Assembly (NCBI RefSeq): GCF_000744225.1
Contig: NZ_JQLN01000001.1
Span: 434,001-498,000, forward strand
From: Kitasatospora mediocidica KCTC 9733
Lineage (GTDB): Bacteria; Actinomycetota; Actinomycetes; Streptomycetales; Streptomycetaceae
DNA: 64,000 nt
Reading direction: 5' to 3'
Shown here: positions 49,624 to 57,385 of the stretch, piece by piece
How the letters are laid out: every line of letters starts with the position of its first letter
Numbering within the stretch: position 1 is the first letter of the stretch
Made by a program: the position numbers and the translations under genes
The notes under the pieces: model-generated
What the model was told of the DNA's origin: nothing
Database searches by the model: none
The model's input: only the letters and a program-made list of their open reading frames with translations

Positions 49624-51194
49624 ACCGGGTCTGACAGCCCTCGGCCAGGGGGCAGCAGCACGGTGAACTCCGTGCGCCCCGGGCGGCTGGCGACCGTGAG
49701 GGTGCCGCCGTGCGCCTCGACGACGGTGTGCACGATGGCGAGGCCGAGGCCGGTGGTGCCCGAGCTGCGGGAACGGGCCTCGTCGCCGCGGACGAAGCGT
49801 TCGAAGGCGCGTTCCGGCGGCTGGAGGCCGATGCCGGGCCCGGTGTCGGTGACCGTCAGTCGCACGCCGCGCGCGGCGGCCAGCCGCAGGGTCACCTCGG
49901 TGCCCTGCGGCGTGTGGGTGCGGGCGTTCGTCAGCAGGTTGCCCACCACCTGGCGCAGCCGGTCGCCGTCGCCACTGACCAGGACCGGCCGCTCGGGCAG
50001 GACCAGGCACCACCGGTGCTCCGGCCCCGCCGCGCGGGCGTCGGCGGTGCAGTCCAGCGCGATCCGGGTGAGGTCGACCTCGCCGAGCGCCAGCGGGCGT
50101 CCGGCGTCCAGCCGGGCCAGCAGGAGCAGGTCCTCCACCAGCAGGCCCATCCGCCGCGACTCGGCGTCGATCCGGGTCAGCGAGTGCCGGACGGCGGGCG
50201 GGACCGGGCCGCGGTGGCGCAACGCGAGCTCGGTGTGCCCGCGGACGCTCGCCAGCGGGGTGCGCAACTCGTGGCTGGCGTCCGCGGTGAAGGCGCGCAG
50301 CCGTTCCTCCACGGCCTGGCGCTCGGCCAGCGCGTCCTCCAGGTGGCCGAGCATCCGGTTGAGGGCGTTGCCGACCCGGCCCACCTCGGTCCGCGGGTCG
50401 TCGTCCGGGGCGCGGACCGAGAGCGCCACCGCGCCGTTGGACAGCGGCAGGGCACTGACCCGCTCGGCGGTGGCGACCACCCGGCCGAGCGGGCGCAGCG
50501 ACCAGCGGATCCAGAGCGCTCCGGCGACGCCGGTCACGGCCAGCGCCACGCCGAACACCAGCAGTTCGACGGTGATCAGCCGGTGCACGGTGTCCTCCAC
50601 CGGGCGCAGCGGCAGTCCGACGACCAGCACGTCGCCGTCCTGGCCGGTGATCGCGTGCAGCCGGTAGTGGTGCAGCGTGGAGAGCGCGACGTCGGCGGGC
50701 GGTCCGCCGACCGCGAGCGCGGCCAGCGCCTGCCGGTCCCGGGCCGTCAGCTTGACCAGGTCGTCGGTGTCGGCGGCCATGTCGCCGGCCTCCACCGCGG
50801 CGTCGTCGGCATCGCCGTCCACCACACCGGCGTTGATGACCACGCCGTTCTTGAGGCGGGCGCCGAAGGTGCCGGGCGCCTGCGCCCGGGTGTCACTGCT
50901 GTCACCGCTGTCGTCACTGTCGTCGCTGTCGTCCATCGGATCGGAGGTCACGGTCGTGCCGTCCGGGGTCGCGCCGCCGCGGCGCTCCAGGCTGGCGGCG
51001 TAGCGGCCACCGGTGTCGGACAGTTGCTGGTCGAGCCGGACGCTCAGGAAGTGGCGCAGCGTGTCGGTGGTGGTCAGACCCACCCCGGCGCAGGTGAGGA
51101 CCAGCAGGGTGAGCATGCCGGCGATCAGCCGGGCCCGCAGCGTGCGGGGCACCGGGCGGCACCGCACCGGGCGACGCCGTACCAGGCAGCGCAC
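49620..51194 (-). CDS. Sensor histidine kinase
   Basis: About 524 residues from GTG 51194, 8 bp after the response regulator stop. TM1 lies near residues 23-42 and TM2 near 206-230 (LITVELLVFGVALAVTGVAG). The extracytoplasmic part between them holds an unusual acidic stretch (DDSDDSDDSGDSSD). HAMP is followed by the H box FTADASHELRTPLASVRGH, the N box LRQVVGNLLTNARTHTPQG, and the G boxes VTDTGPGIG and TGLGLAIVHTVVEAHGG. It would sense an external signal and phosphorylate the partner regulator encoded just upstream. Confidence 0.88.
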   Translation of the reverse strand: MRCLVRRRPVRCRPVPRTLRARLIAGMLTLLVLTCAGVGLTTTDTLRHFLSVRLDQQLSDTGGRYAASLERRGGATPDGTTVTSDPMDDSDDSDDSGDSSDTRAQAPGTFGARLKNGVVINAGVVDGDADDAAVEAGDMAADTDDLVKLTARDRQALAALAVGGPPADVALSTLHHYRLHAITGQDGDVLVVGLPLRPVEDTVHRLITVELLVFGVALAVTGVAGALWIRWSLRPLGRVVATAERVSALPLSNGAVALSVRAPDDDPRTEVGRVGNALNRMLGHLEDALAERQAVEERLRAFTADASHELRTPLASVRGHTELALRHRGPVPPAVRHSLTRIDAESRRMGLLVEDLLLLARLDAGRPLALGEVDLTRIALDCTADARAAGPEHRWCLVLPERPVLVSGDGDRLRQVVGNLLTNARTHTPQGTEVTLRLAAARGVRLTVTDTGPGIGLQPPERAFERFVRGDEARSRSSGTTGLGLAIVHTVVEAHGGTLTVASRPGRTEFTVLLPPGRGLSDPV

Positions 51195-51202
51195 CGGGCG
51201 CC

Positions 51203-51928
51203 TCAATGCGGCACTCTCAGCACGTAGCCGGCGCCCCGCACGGTGTGGATCACCGGCGGGCAGCCGTGGTCGACCTTCTTGCGCAGGTAGCTGATGTAGA
51301 GCTCCACCACGTGTGCCTGGCCGCCGAAGTCGTAGGACCAGACGGCGTTCAGGATCTCCGCCTTGCTCAGCACCTGCCGCGGATGCTGCATCAGGTAGCG
51401 CAGCAGGGCGTACTCGGTGGGGCTCAGCTCGATCGGCCGGCCGTCCCGGGTCACCTCGCGGGCCTGGTCGTCCAGCACCAGACCGCCCACCACCAGGGCC
51501 CCCTCGCGCGGCCCGGCCGGAGCGACGGCGGCGGAGTCGGCCCGGCGCAGCAGACTGTGCAGCCGGGCCATCACCTCGCCGAGGCTGAACGGCTTGGTGA
51601 CGTAGTCGTCGCCGCCGGCGGCGAGCCCGGCGATCCGCTCCTCCACCGCGTCCCGCGCGGTGAGGAAGAGCACCCGCACCTCGGGCTGCTCGCACTGGAT
51701 GCGCCGCAGCACCTCGACCCCGTCGAACTCGGGCAGCATGACGTCCAGGACCACCGCGTGCGGGCGCCAGGCGGCGGCCGCGGCGACGGCGGCCGGGCCG
51801 GTGGTCGCCGCGCGGGCCTCCCAGCCCTCGTAGTCCACGGCGGCGCACAGCACCTCGACCAGGTCGGGTTCGTCGTCGACGACCAGGATCCGCCGCCGTG
51901 ACCGGTCGAGGTCGGGTGCGCTGTGCAT
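51203..51928 (-). CDS. OmpR/PhoB-family response regulator
   Basis: 241 residues from ATG 51928. Receiver domain: ILVVDDEPDLVEVL with the acidic pair, phosphoacceptor Asp in AVVLDVMLPEFDG, Thr in FLTARDAVEE and Lys in YVTKPFSLGEV. The C-terminal winged helix contains ELSPTEYALLRYLMQHPRQVLSKAEIL and VVELYISYLRKKVDHG, ending HTVRGAGYVLR. It forms an operon with the kinase that follows 8 bp later and lies after the two EXORDIUM-like genes on the same strand. Confidence 0.92.
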   Translation of the reverse strand: MHSAPDLDRSRRRILVVDDEPDLVEVLCAAVDYEGWEARAATTGPAAVAAAAAWRPHAVVLDVMLPEFDGVEVLRRIQCEQPEVRVLFLTARDAVEERIAGLAAGGDDYVTKPFSLGEVMARLHSLLRRADSAAVAPAGPREGALVVGGLVLDDQAREVTRDGRPIELSPTEYALLRYLMQHPRQVLSKAEILNAVWSYDFGGQAHVVELYISYLRKKVDHGCPPVIHTVRGAGYVLRVPH

Positions 51929-52033
51929 GGCAGTCCCTGCGATTCGTGTCGACGACGGGCGGACGGGCAGCGGCGCGGGCAGTCCTGACGCACTCTCAGG
52001 CTGCCCGCGCCGCGACGGGCTCAAGCAGCGACG

Positions 52034-52966
52034 TCAGCCGTGCGTCACGCACTTGGCGGCGCTGTTGGACCACAGGCCCTGGAGGTCGAAGCTGCCGGTG
52101 CTGAGCGCGACGAAGGCGTCCATGTTCTCGCACTCGTCGCCGATCTCACCGCCGCCGCCGTTCCAGCCGATGCTGGGCCAGGTGTCGGTCACCGTCTCGG
52201 CGTACTCGTGGGTCTCGGTGGACTCGATGCCCGACAGCGCCCGGCCGTCGGTCAGCGTGGTGCAGCCGTCCACACCGGTGTCCGGGACGTACGGCAGGTT
52301 GGTGTAGGCGAGGTTGCCGTACGACGAGGCGGTGTAGTCGTGCCAGGCGCAGAAGCCGCTGCTGGGGAAGCCGTCCGGGTGGGTGCCGGTGGCGGAGACG
52401 ATGACGTACTGGGCGTTCAGGTTGGGGGCCTGGGTGGTGTTGCCGAAGTGCGCGGCGGCCTTGACGGCCTCGGCGGCCAGCTGGGCGGCGGTGGCGCTGG
52501 AGGGTGCGGCGGCCGCGTTGTCGAACCAGGTGCCGACCAGCGGGGTGGAGGTCGGGTGGACGATGTGGGTGCCCTTGGTGCCGCAGTTGCTGGTGCCCTT
52601 GGCGACGCCCTCGCAGTACTGCGAGAGGATGGTGCCCCAGGTGTCCTTGCTCCCGTACAGGCCCTTGAACATGTTCTGCATGTCGGGCGCGACGCCGGCC
52701 GGGTCCGAGGACCACTGCGAGCCCCAGAAGACCAGGTACACCTTCGGCGTGGGCGAGACGACGCCCTGGGTGGCGCTGGAGCCGACCTTGAGGGTGTTGC
52801 TCGACGCCAGCGGCCGGATGCCCTGGTGGATCGGCTTGACGCCGTGGTGGGCGGCGGCGGTGGCCGCGGAGGCCTGGCCGGCGGTGGCGAAGGAGGTCGC
52901 GCCGAGCGCGGCGAGGCCGAGGACGGCCAGGGCCCGGGCGGTGAACGAGAAGGGGCGGATACGCAT
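52034..52966 (-). CDS. Secreted EXORDIUM-like protein, shorter paralogue
   Basis: 310 residues with a Sec signal (1-35, ends AGQASAAT). The core KVYLVFWGSQWSSD and MQNMFKGLYG, then APNLNAQYVIVSATGTHPDG and GFCAWHDYTA, lead to ESTETHEYAETVTD followed by NGGGGEIGDECENM. The HExxE-type motif and the later GD.C segment resemble the EXORDIUM/phosphate-induced family, where a metal site is suspected. It is paralogous to the larger gene upstream and lies 105 bp before the response regulator. The function is unknown. Confidence 0.75.
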   Translation of the reverse strand: MRIRPFSFTARALAVLGLAALGATSFATAGQASAATAAAHHGVKPIHQGIRPLASSNTLKVGSSATQGVVSPTPKVYLVFWGSQWSSDPAGVAPDMQNMFKGLYGSKDTWGTILSQYCEGVAKGTSNCGTKGTHIVHPTSTPLVGTWFDNAAAAPSSATAAQLAAEAVKAAAHFGNTTQAPNLNAQYVIVSATGTHPDGFPSSGFCAWHDYTASSYGNLAYTNLPYVPDTGVDGCTTLTDGRALSGIESTETHEYAETVTDTWPSIGWNGGGGEIGDECENMDAFVALSTGSFDLQGLWSNSAAKCVTHG

Positions 52967-53229
52967 GGTGGGGGGTTCTCCCGTTGTGAGGGGGGGGTGA
53001 ACGGCGTGCGTGCTGCCGCCAGTTACCCAACCATTCCGCCAGGGGCGCGTCTATACGCCGGACATGACAAGGAGCCACTTTTTACGGAGTCGTCATCAGG
53101 TTTCGCCAGTATTTCCCGTCTGAAGCACCCAAGTCGGGAGAAATGCGAGGGGCGCTTCTCACGTATCGTCAGCGTTCGCCGGATTCGCGCAGGGTTGGGA
53201 AGCCGGACGCCGCACCTGCGCCCAGGAAC
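52967..53229. other. Intergenic, promoter of the smaller EXORDIUM-like gene
   Basis: This spacer lies between the start of the minus-strand gene at 52966 and the hairpin at 53230. It is less GC-rich than the genes (for example CTTTTTACGG at about 53080) and probably holds the promoter. I found no ORF with protein-like composition. Confidence 0.45.
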
Positions 53230-53266
53230 AACTGTGGGGGCGGGCCAGTGGCCCGCCCCCACAGTT
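53230..53266. terminator. Strong terminator hairpin
   Basis: AACTGTGGGGGCGGGCC (53230-53246) pairs perfectly with 53250-53266, giving a 17-bp stem and a 3-nt loop. It lies 14 bp after the stop of the minus-strand gene ending at 53280. Confidence 0.85.
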
Positions 53267-53279
53267 CACTGATCAGGGA

Positions 53280-55175
53280 TCAGGAGGTGGTCACGTCGTC
53301 GTAGTAGGTGTAGGTCGGGTCACCGGGGTAGTTGTCGTCCTTGTTGGTGAGCGTGAGGGTGTAGCTGTGGCCGGCGGTCAGCGTGCCGCTGGCGGTCTTC
53401 CAACCGGCACCCAGGGTGCAGGTCTTGGCCAGCACCGTGGCGGTGGTGCCGGTGGTGTTGTCCTTGAGGGTGGCGGTCGCCCAGTCGTACGTGACGGTGT
53501 CGTTGCAGGTCACGTCGTAGGAGAAGGACACCTTGCTGGAGCCGGCCGGCGCGGTGAAGGTCTGGCTCACCGAGGAGGTGGTGCTCGGGTTGGCCGAACC
53601 GACCATCGCACCGTAGCTGCCGCTGTGGGCGGCCGCGGCGGAGGCCGAGGCCTGGCCGGTCGCGGTCCAGCTGCTCAGGCTGCCGGTCTCGAAGCCACCG
53701 TTGACGATGGCGCTGCCGCCACCGCCCGAGCCGCTGACGGTCCAGCTGAACGAGGTGCTGCCGGAGGCGCCGGTGGTGTCGGTGGCCTTGACCGTCGTGC
53801 TGAAGGTGCCGGCCGCACTCGGGGTCCCGCTGATCAGGCCCGAGGAGCTGATCGACAGGCCCGTGGGCAGACCGGTGGCCGAGTAGGTCAGGGTCTGGCC
53901 GGAGGCCGAGTCACTGGCGCTGACCTGGAGCGAGACCGCGGTACCGACGGTGCCGCTCTGGCTGCCCGGGTTGTTGACCGTGACGGTGTTGCCCTGGCCG
54001 CCGCCGCCGACGATCGGGTGCGAGATGGCGCACGCGTTGGTGTCGTTGGACCAGCTGGCCTGCTCGGAGTAGGTGCCGAAGCTGCCGAACGAGATGTTGG
54101 CCGCGCCGCCGGCGGTGCCCGGCGACAGCCAGGCGCACTCGTCGGAGTTCTCCTGGCCGTTGAACGAGCTGCCGGTGTTGTTGGTCCAGCCGCCGGCCGG
54201 GTTCTGGTCCGACATCATCTCGTGCCACTCGTGGCCGAGCGTCATCGTCCAACCGTCGAGGGTTCCGGGCGAGTTGACGAACCCGACACCACAGCCCGCA
54301 CCGGAGTCCATGTTGTACGGCTGGTTGCTGAACGCGACATCGCCGTAGGGCGAGGTCACGGCGCCGCCGGTGAGCGTGCTGTCACCGTTGTAGTCGTGCC
54401 AGGCGCAGTACTGGCCCTGGTAGCTGTCCGGGTTGGTGCCGTGCGGCGAGAGGATCACGTAGTACGCGTCCCGGTTCGCGGCAGCCGTGGTGTTGCCGAA
54501 GTGGGCGGCCGCGTTGACGGCCTCCTGGCCGAGCTGGTGGCCCGAGGCGGTGGCCGGCGAGGCGGCCGCGTTGTCGTACCACACGCCGGACAGCACGCCA
54601 CCGGCCTGGTACGGCACGAAGTTGGCGTTGGAGGGGCAGCTGGTCGCGCCGGTTGCCACGTTCGGGCCGTCGCACCACTGGGTCAGGTCGGCCGACCACA
54701 GCTCGTTGTTGGTGCCGATGCCCTTGAACATCTGCTGCGCCGCGCCTGCCGCGCCGTCCGCGTCACCCGAGAACTTCGCGTTCCCGTTGCTGTCGGTGCT
54801 CTGCGATCCCCACTGGTTGCCGTAGAACACCAGGTAGACCTTGGAGTGGCCACTCTGGACGCCGATGCCGTCGACACCGCCGCCGTACGAGAGCGTCTCC
54901 GTCCCGGTCGCCACGTTCGGCGTCGCCTGGCTGGCGGCCCACGACTTCATCTTGGCGTTCTGCTGGATGGTCGGCATCGCCCCGTGCCGGTACGGGTGGC
55001 CGAACGCGGGGCTGTAGGGGTCGGTGACGGTGCTGCTGACCTGCGTGGGGTGCGCAACCGGCGCGGCCACTGCCTGGGGTGCGGCGGCGGCGAGCATGGC
55101 ACCGGTTACCAGGGACAGCGACGCGAGGCCGGTCAAGGCAACTCTGGCCGCGCCGCGGATGTGGGGGGTACCCAT
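53280..55175 (-). CDS. Secreted EXORDIUM-like protein with Ig-like and carbohydrate-binding-like domains
   Basis: 631 residues from ATG 55175, Sec signal about 1-38. Residues ~100-390 form the EXORDIUM-like domain: KVYLVFYGNQWGSQ, MFKGIGTNNELWSADLTQWCDGP, GQYCAWHDYNGD and TLGHEWHEMMSDQNPAGGW with HExxxMxxD, then NGQENSDECAWLSPG. An Ig-like putative He_PIG domain (VSLQVSASDSASGQTLTYSATG) covers about 400-480. The C-terminal ~150 residues are a jelly-roll resembling carbohydrate-binding modules (NGGFETGSLSSWTATG). It is probably anchored or bound at the wall or mycelial surface. A strong terminator follows. Confidence 0.75.
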   Translation of the reverse strand: MGTPHIRGAARVALTGLASLSLVTGAMLAAAAPQAVAAPVAHPTQVSSTVTDPYSPAFGHPYRHGAMPTIQQNAKMKSWAASQATPNVATGTETLSYGGGVDGIGVQSGHSKVYLVFYGNQWGSQSTDSNGNAKFSGDADGAAGAAQQMFKGIGTNNELWSADLTQWCDGPNVATGATSCPSNANFVPYQAGGVLSGVWYDNAAASPATASGHQLGQEAVNAAAHFGNTTAAANRDAYYVILSPHGTNPDSYQGQYCAWHDYNGDSTLTGGAVTSPYGDVAFSNQPYNMDSGAGCGVGFVNSPGTLDGWTMTLGHEWHEMMSDQNPAGGWTNNTGSSFNGQENSDECAWLSPGTAGGAANISFGSFGTYSEQASWSNDTNACAISHPIVGGGGQGNTVTVNNPGSQSGTVGTAVSLQVSASDSASGQTLTYSATGLPTGLSISSSGLISGTPSAAGTFSTTVKATDTTGASGSTSFSWTVSGSGGGGSAIVNGGFETGSLSSWTATGQASASAAAAHSGSYGAMVGSANPSTTSSVSQTFTAPAGSSKVSFSYDVTCNDTVTYDWATATLKDNTTGTTATVLAKTCTLGAGWKTASGTLTAGHSYTLTLTNKDDNYPGDPTYTYYDDVTTS

Positions 55176-55895
55176 TTGTGGGGGATCCTCTCTGCTGCTG
55201 ACCGCCCGTTGCCGGGTTCGGCGTGGGCGGTCGGCTCTGGGGGTCAGGACAGCGAGGCGCACCAGGGCGTTGCACAACCCGGACGTCGCACCGTGTCCGC
55301 GCAGGGCTCTGCGCAGGGAGGAACCCGGCAGGTGCGCTGGTGGGCCACGGCGTGGCTATCTGCGGACGTCCGTCCGTCTCCGACGGCGGGTGGAACCAAC
55401 CATGCCGACTCGCACGGTCTCTGGCGGTATGACAGGTGGTGCGCCGTTCGCTGCCGTGAAGCAAAGCAGAGTTGACAAGAGAGGGTCAACGGGGTTGCAC
55501 GGGCCGATCGGGCTGCCGCCGATATTCAGAGAGAACTGAGAAGTTGGCCCCCGCGGAAGGCGCCGGACCGCATTCCGGCGGGAATCGAGCGGCCCCCGGG
55601 CATTCGCCCTCACCATTCAGAGGATTCTCAGAGCCCTGCGGGACTGGCAGCCGGGCCGACGGTGGGTCAGGATTGGTCCAACCGCAGTGGCGTCCGTGCG
55701 CCGACGGCGGTTCGATCGGGCGCCCGGAGTGGGGTGTACACCGGCCCGACCGGGAAATGCGCGGGCTGTTCGGCCGATCGCTATTTCGCGACGTCCGGGC
55801 AATCTGCGGCAGGGAGTTCCCAGCTGCCGCGATCCGTCGATCGGAGGTCTCTTGCGCGGAGATCCGTGACCCGGATCCAGGCTCCTGGGCGATCG
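55176..55895. other. Intergenic, no convincing gene
   Basis: About 720 bp between the start of the EXORDIUM-like gene and an inverted repeat. The end near 55176 must hold that gene's promoter. Long frames on both strands exist but lack ribosome-binding sites and have Arg/Gly/Pro-rich shadow-like composition. I see no repeat or RNA gene. Confidence 0.5.
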
Positions 55896-55966
55896 TCGAC
55901 AGTTCCCGTCGGGCCAGCCCGCGGGGTCGGGTGCGATGGGGTCGCACGTCCGACGGGAACTGTCGA
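55896..55966. terminator. 17-bp inverted repeat with nested hairpin
   Basis: TCGACAGTTCCCGTCGG (55896-55912) has a perfect complement at 55950-55966. Inside the 37-nt loop GTGCGA and TCGCAC form a second stem. The outer stem lies 18 bp beyond the stop of the minus-strand gene ending at 55984, so a terminator is likely, but the nested structure is unusual. Confidence 0.55.
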
Positions 55967-55983
55967 TCAGGCGGTGCGCCGTC

Positions 55984-56397
55984 CTACTCGACCATCGTGG
56001 AGCCGGCGGCGGCGGCCATGGCCTCGCCGACGCCGACGCCGCTCGAACCGCCGTCGACCGAGCCGACCGTGTTGTCGTGGCCCGCGTTGAAGATGTCGTC
56101 GCCGGCAAGCTGGTTGCCGTTGCCCATCACGAACGTGCTGCTGGCGACCGCCTGCGCGTCGTCGCCGGAGGCCATGCCGTCGCCGACGCCGACCCCCGAC
56201 TGACCGCCGTTGTACGAACCGACGGTGTTGTCGTGGCCCGCGTTGAAGATGTCGTTCGCGGCGAGCTGGTTGTCGTTGCCCATCACGAACGTGTTGTTCG
56301 AGGCGGGCACCGCGCCGTCCGCGAAGGCGGCGGTGGGCAGGCAGACAGCGCCGAGGGCGGCGAGCACGACTACCGCGATTCTGACCGGGCGTCCCAT
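55984..56397 (-). CDS. Secreted duplicated-repeat protein
   Basis: 137 residues from ATG 56397, behind GGAAGG. The Sec signal covers 1-27 (ends TAAFADG). The mature part is two nearly identical ~48-residue repeats: NNTFVMGNDNQLAANDIFNAG...NGGQSGVGVGDGMA and SSTFVMGNGNQLAGDDIFNAG...DGGSSGVGVGEAMA. Each repeat is rich in Asn, Gly and Asp and contains HDNTVGS. No Cys is present in the mature part. The pattern hints at a beta-solenoid or amyloid-type extracellular structural protein, but not at chaplins, whose motifs are absent. The function is unknown. Confidence 0.78.
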   Translation of the reverse strand: MGRPVRIAVVVLAALGAVCLPTAAFADGAVPASNNTFVMGNDNQLAANDIFNAGHDNTVGSYNGGQSGVGVGDGMASGDDAQAVASSTFVMGNGNQLAGDDIFNAGHDNTVGSVDGGSSGVGVGEAMAAAAGSTMVE

Positions 56398-56587
56398 GTC
56401 GGATCCCTTCCTTTCCTGGTTCGAATTCCTGCCACGGAGAGTAAGGTTCGCAGGTCCGCGCCTTGCGGACCGTCCCCCGGATGGCCCGTGTCGGCCCTTG
56501 CGTCCGACTATCGGACTGTCGGCGCCGGTGATCGGCCACGAGCCGTGCGCGGCACGGATGACCCGGATGGTCCGCGATGATGGCGGT

Positions 56588-57385
56588 ATGTCACGTTCGA
56601 TGAGCCAACACCAGCACCGGCACCGGCAGGCCGGGGAGGAGCCGGCCACCGGGTCCGCCACCGGATCGGCCACCCGTCCGGGTGGGACACCGTCCCCGCG
56701 GCCGACCGGGACGCGGGCGCGGCTGCGGGCGGCCCGGCACTGGGTGGGGGCGTGGGTGGCGACCGCGCCCGGCAGCTACATCTGGCTGCTGATCCTGACC
56801 GTCACGGCCCTCCAGTTCGCCCAGCTGCCGAAGCGGACGGCCAACGTCGTCCTGCGGGTGGACAGCACCAACCTCTCGGAGCTCTTCCACCACCCGGTCG
56901 CGGTGTTCATCCTCAGTGCGCTGTGGACCCAGACACCGTCGCTGCTGAGCTACATCGTGCTGTTCCACCTCTCCCACATCCCCGTCGAACGCTGGGTGGG
57001 CACCGCGCGCTGGCTGATCACAGTCGCCAGCGCCCACGTCGGCGCCACGCTGATCAGCCAGGGCACCGTCTGGCTGGCGATCCGCTGGGGAGCCGACCCG
57101 GCGCACATGGCGCACACCCTGGACGTCGGCGTCAGCTACGGCCTCGCCGGGGCGGCAGGCCTGCTGGGCTACCGCTTCACCCGGCCCTGGCGGTGGGTCT
57201 ACTTCGTCGTGGCGCTCGGCTACCTGGCGGCCAAGGTCGCCACCGGGCAGACCTTCACCGACGTCGGCCACCTCTCGGCGCTGGTGATCGGCATGCTCTT
57301 CTACCGCTTCGCCCGGGGCCGCCCGCTGTGGGACCCGCCGCAGCTGGTCCGCGCCCTCGTCACCAGGGCGCGGGCGCGGCACTAG
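56588..57385 (+). CDS. Rhomboid-like membrane protein
   Basis: 265 residues from ATG 56588. About six hydrophobic helices follow a basic, Ser/Pro/Thr-rich N-terminus of ~50 residues. HLSHIPVERWVGTARWLITV, GVSYGLAGAAGLLGYRF (catalytic-Ser-like GxSxG region) and FTDVGHLSALVIGMLFYRF (His-like) match rhomboid-type topology. The usual GASG is GVSYG here, so proteolytic activity is uncertain. It overlaps the 3' end of the Ser/Thr kinase gene by 4 bp. Confidence 0.75.
   Translation: MSRSMSQHQHRHRQAGEEPATGSATGSATRPGGTPSPRPTGTRARLRAARHWVGAWVATAPGSYIWLLILTVTALQFAQLPKRTANVVLRVDSTNLSELFHHPVAVFILSALWTQTPSLLSYIVLFHLSHIPVERWVGTARWLITVASAHVGATLISQGTVWLAIRWGADPAHMAHTLDVGVSYGLAGAAGLLGYRFTRPWRWVYFVVALGYLAAKVATGQTFTDVGHLSALVIGMLFYRFARGRPLWDPPQLVRALVTRARARH

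Noticed and set aside
55472..56203. A plus-strand gene in the spacer near the repeat protein
   Set aside because: The frame has no usable ribosome-binding site and overlaps the repeat gene antisense. The encoded composition is shadow-like.
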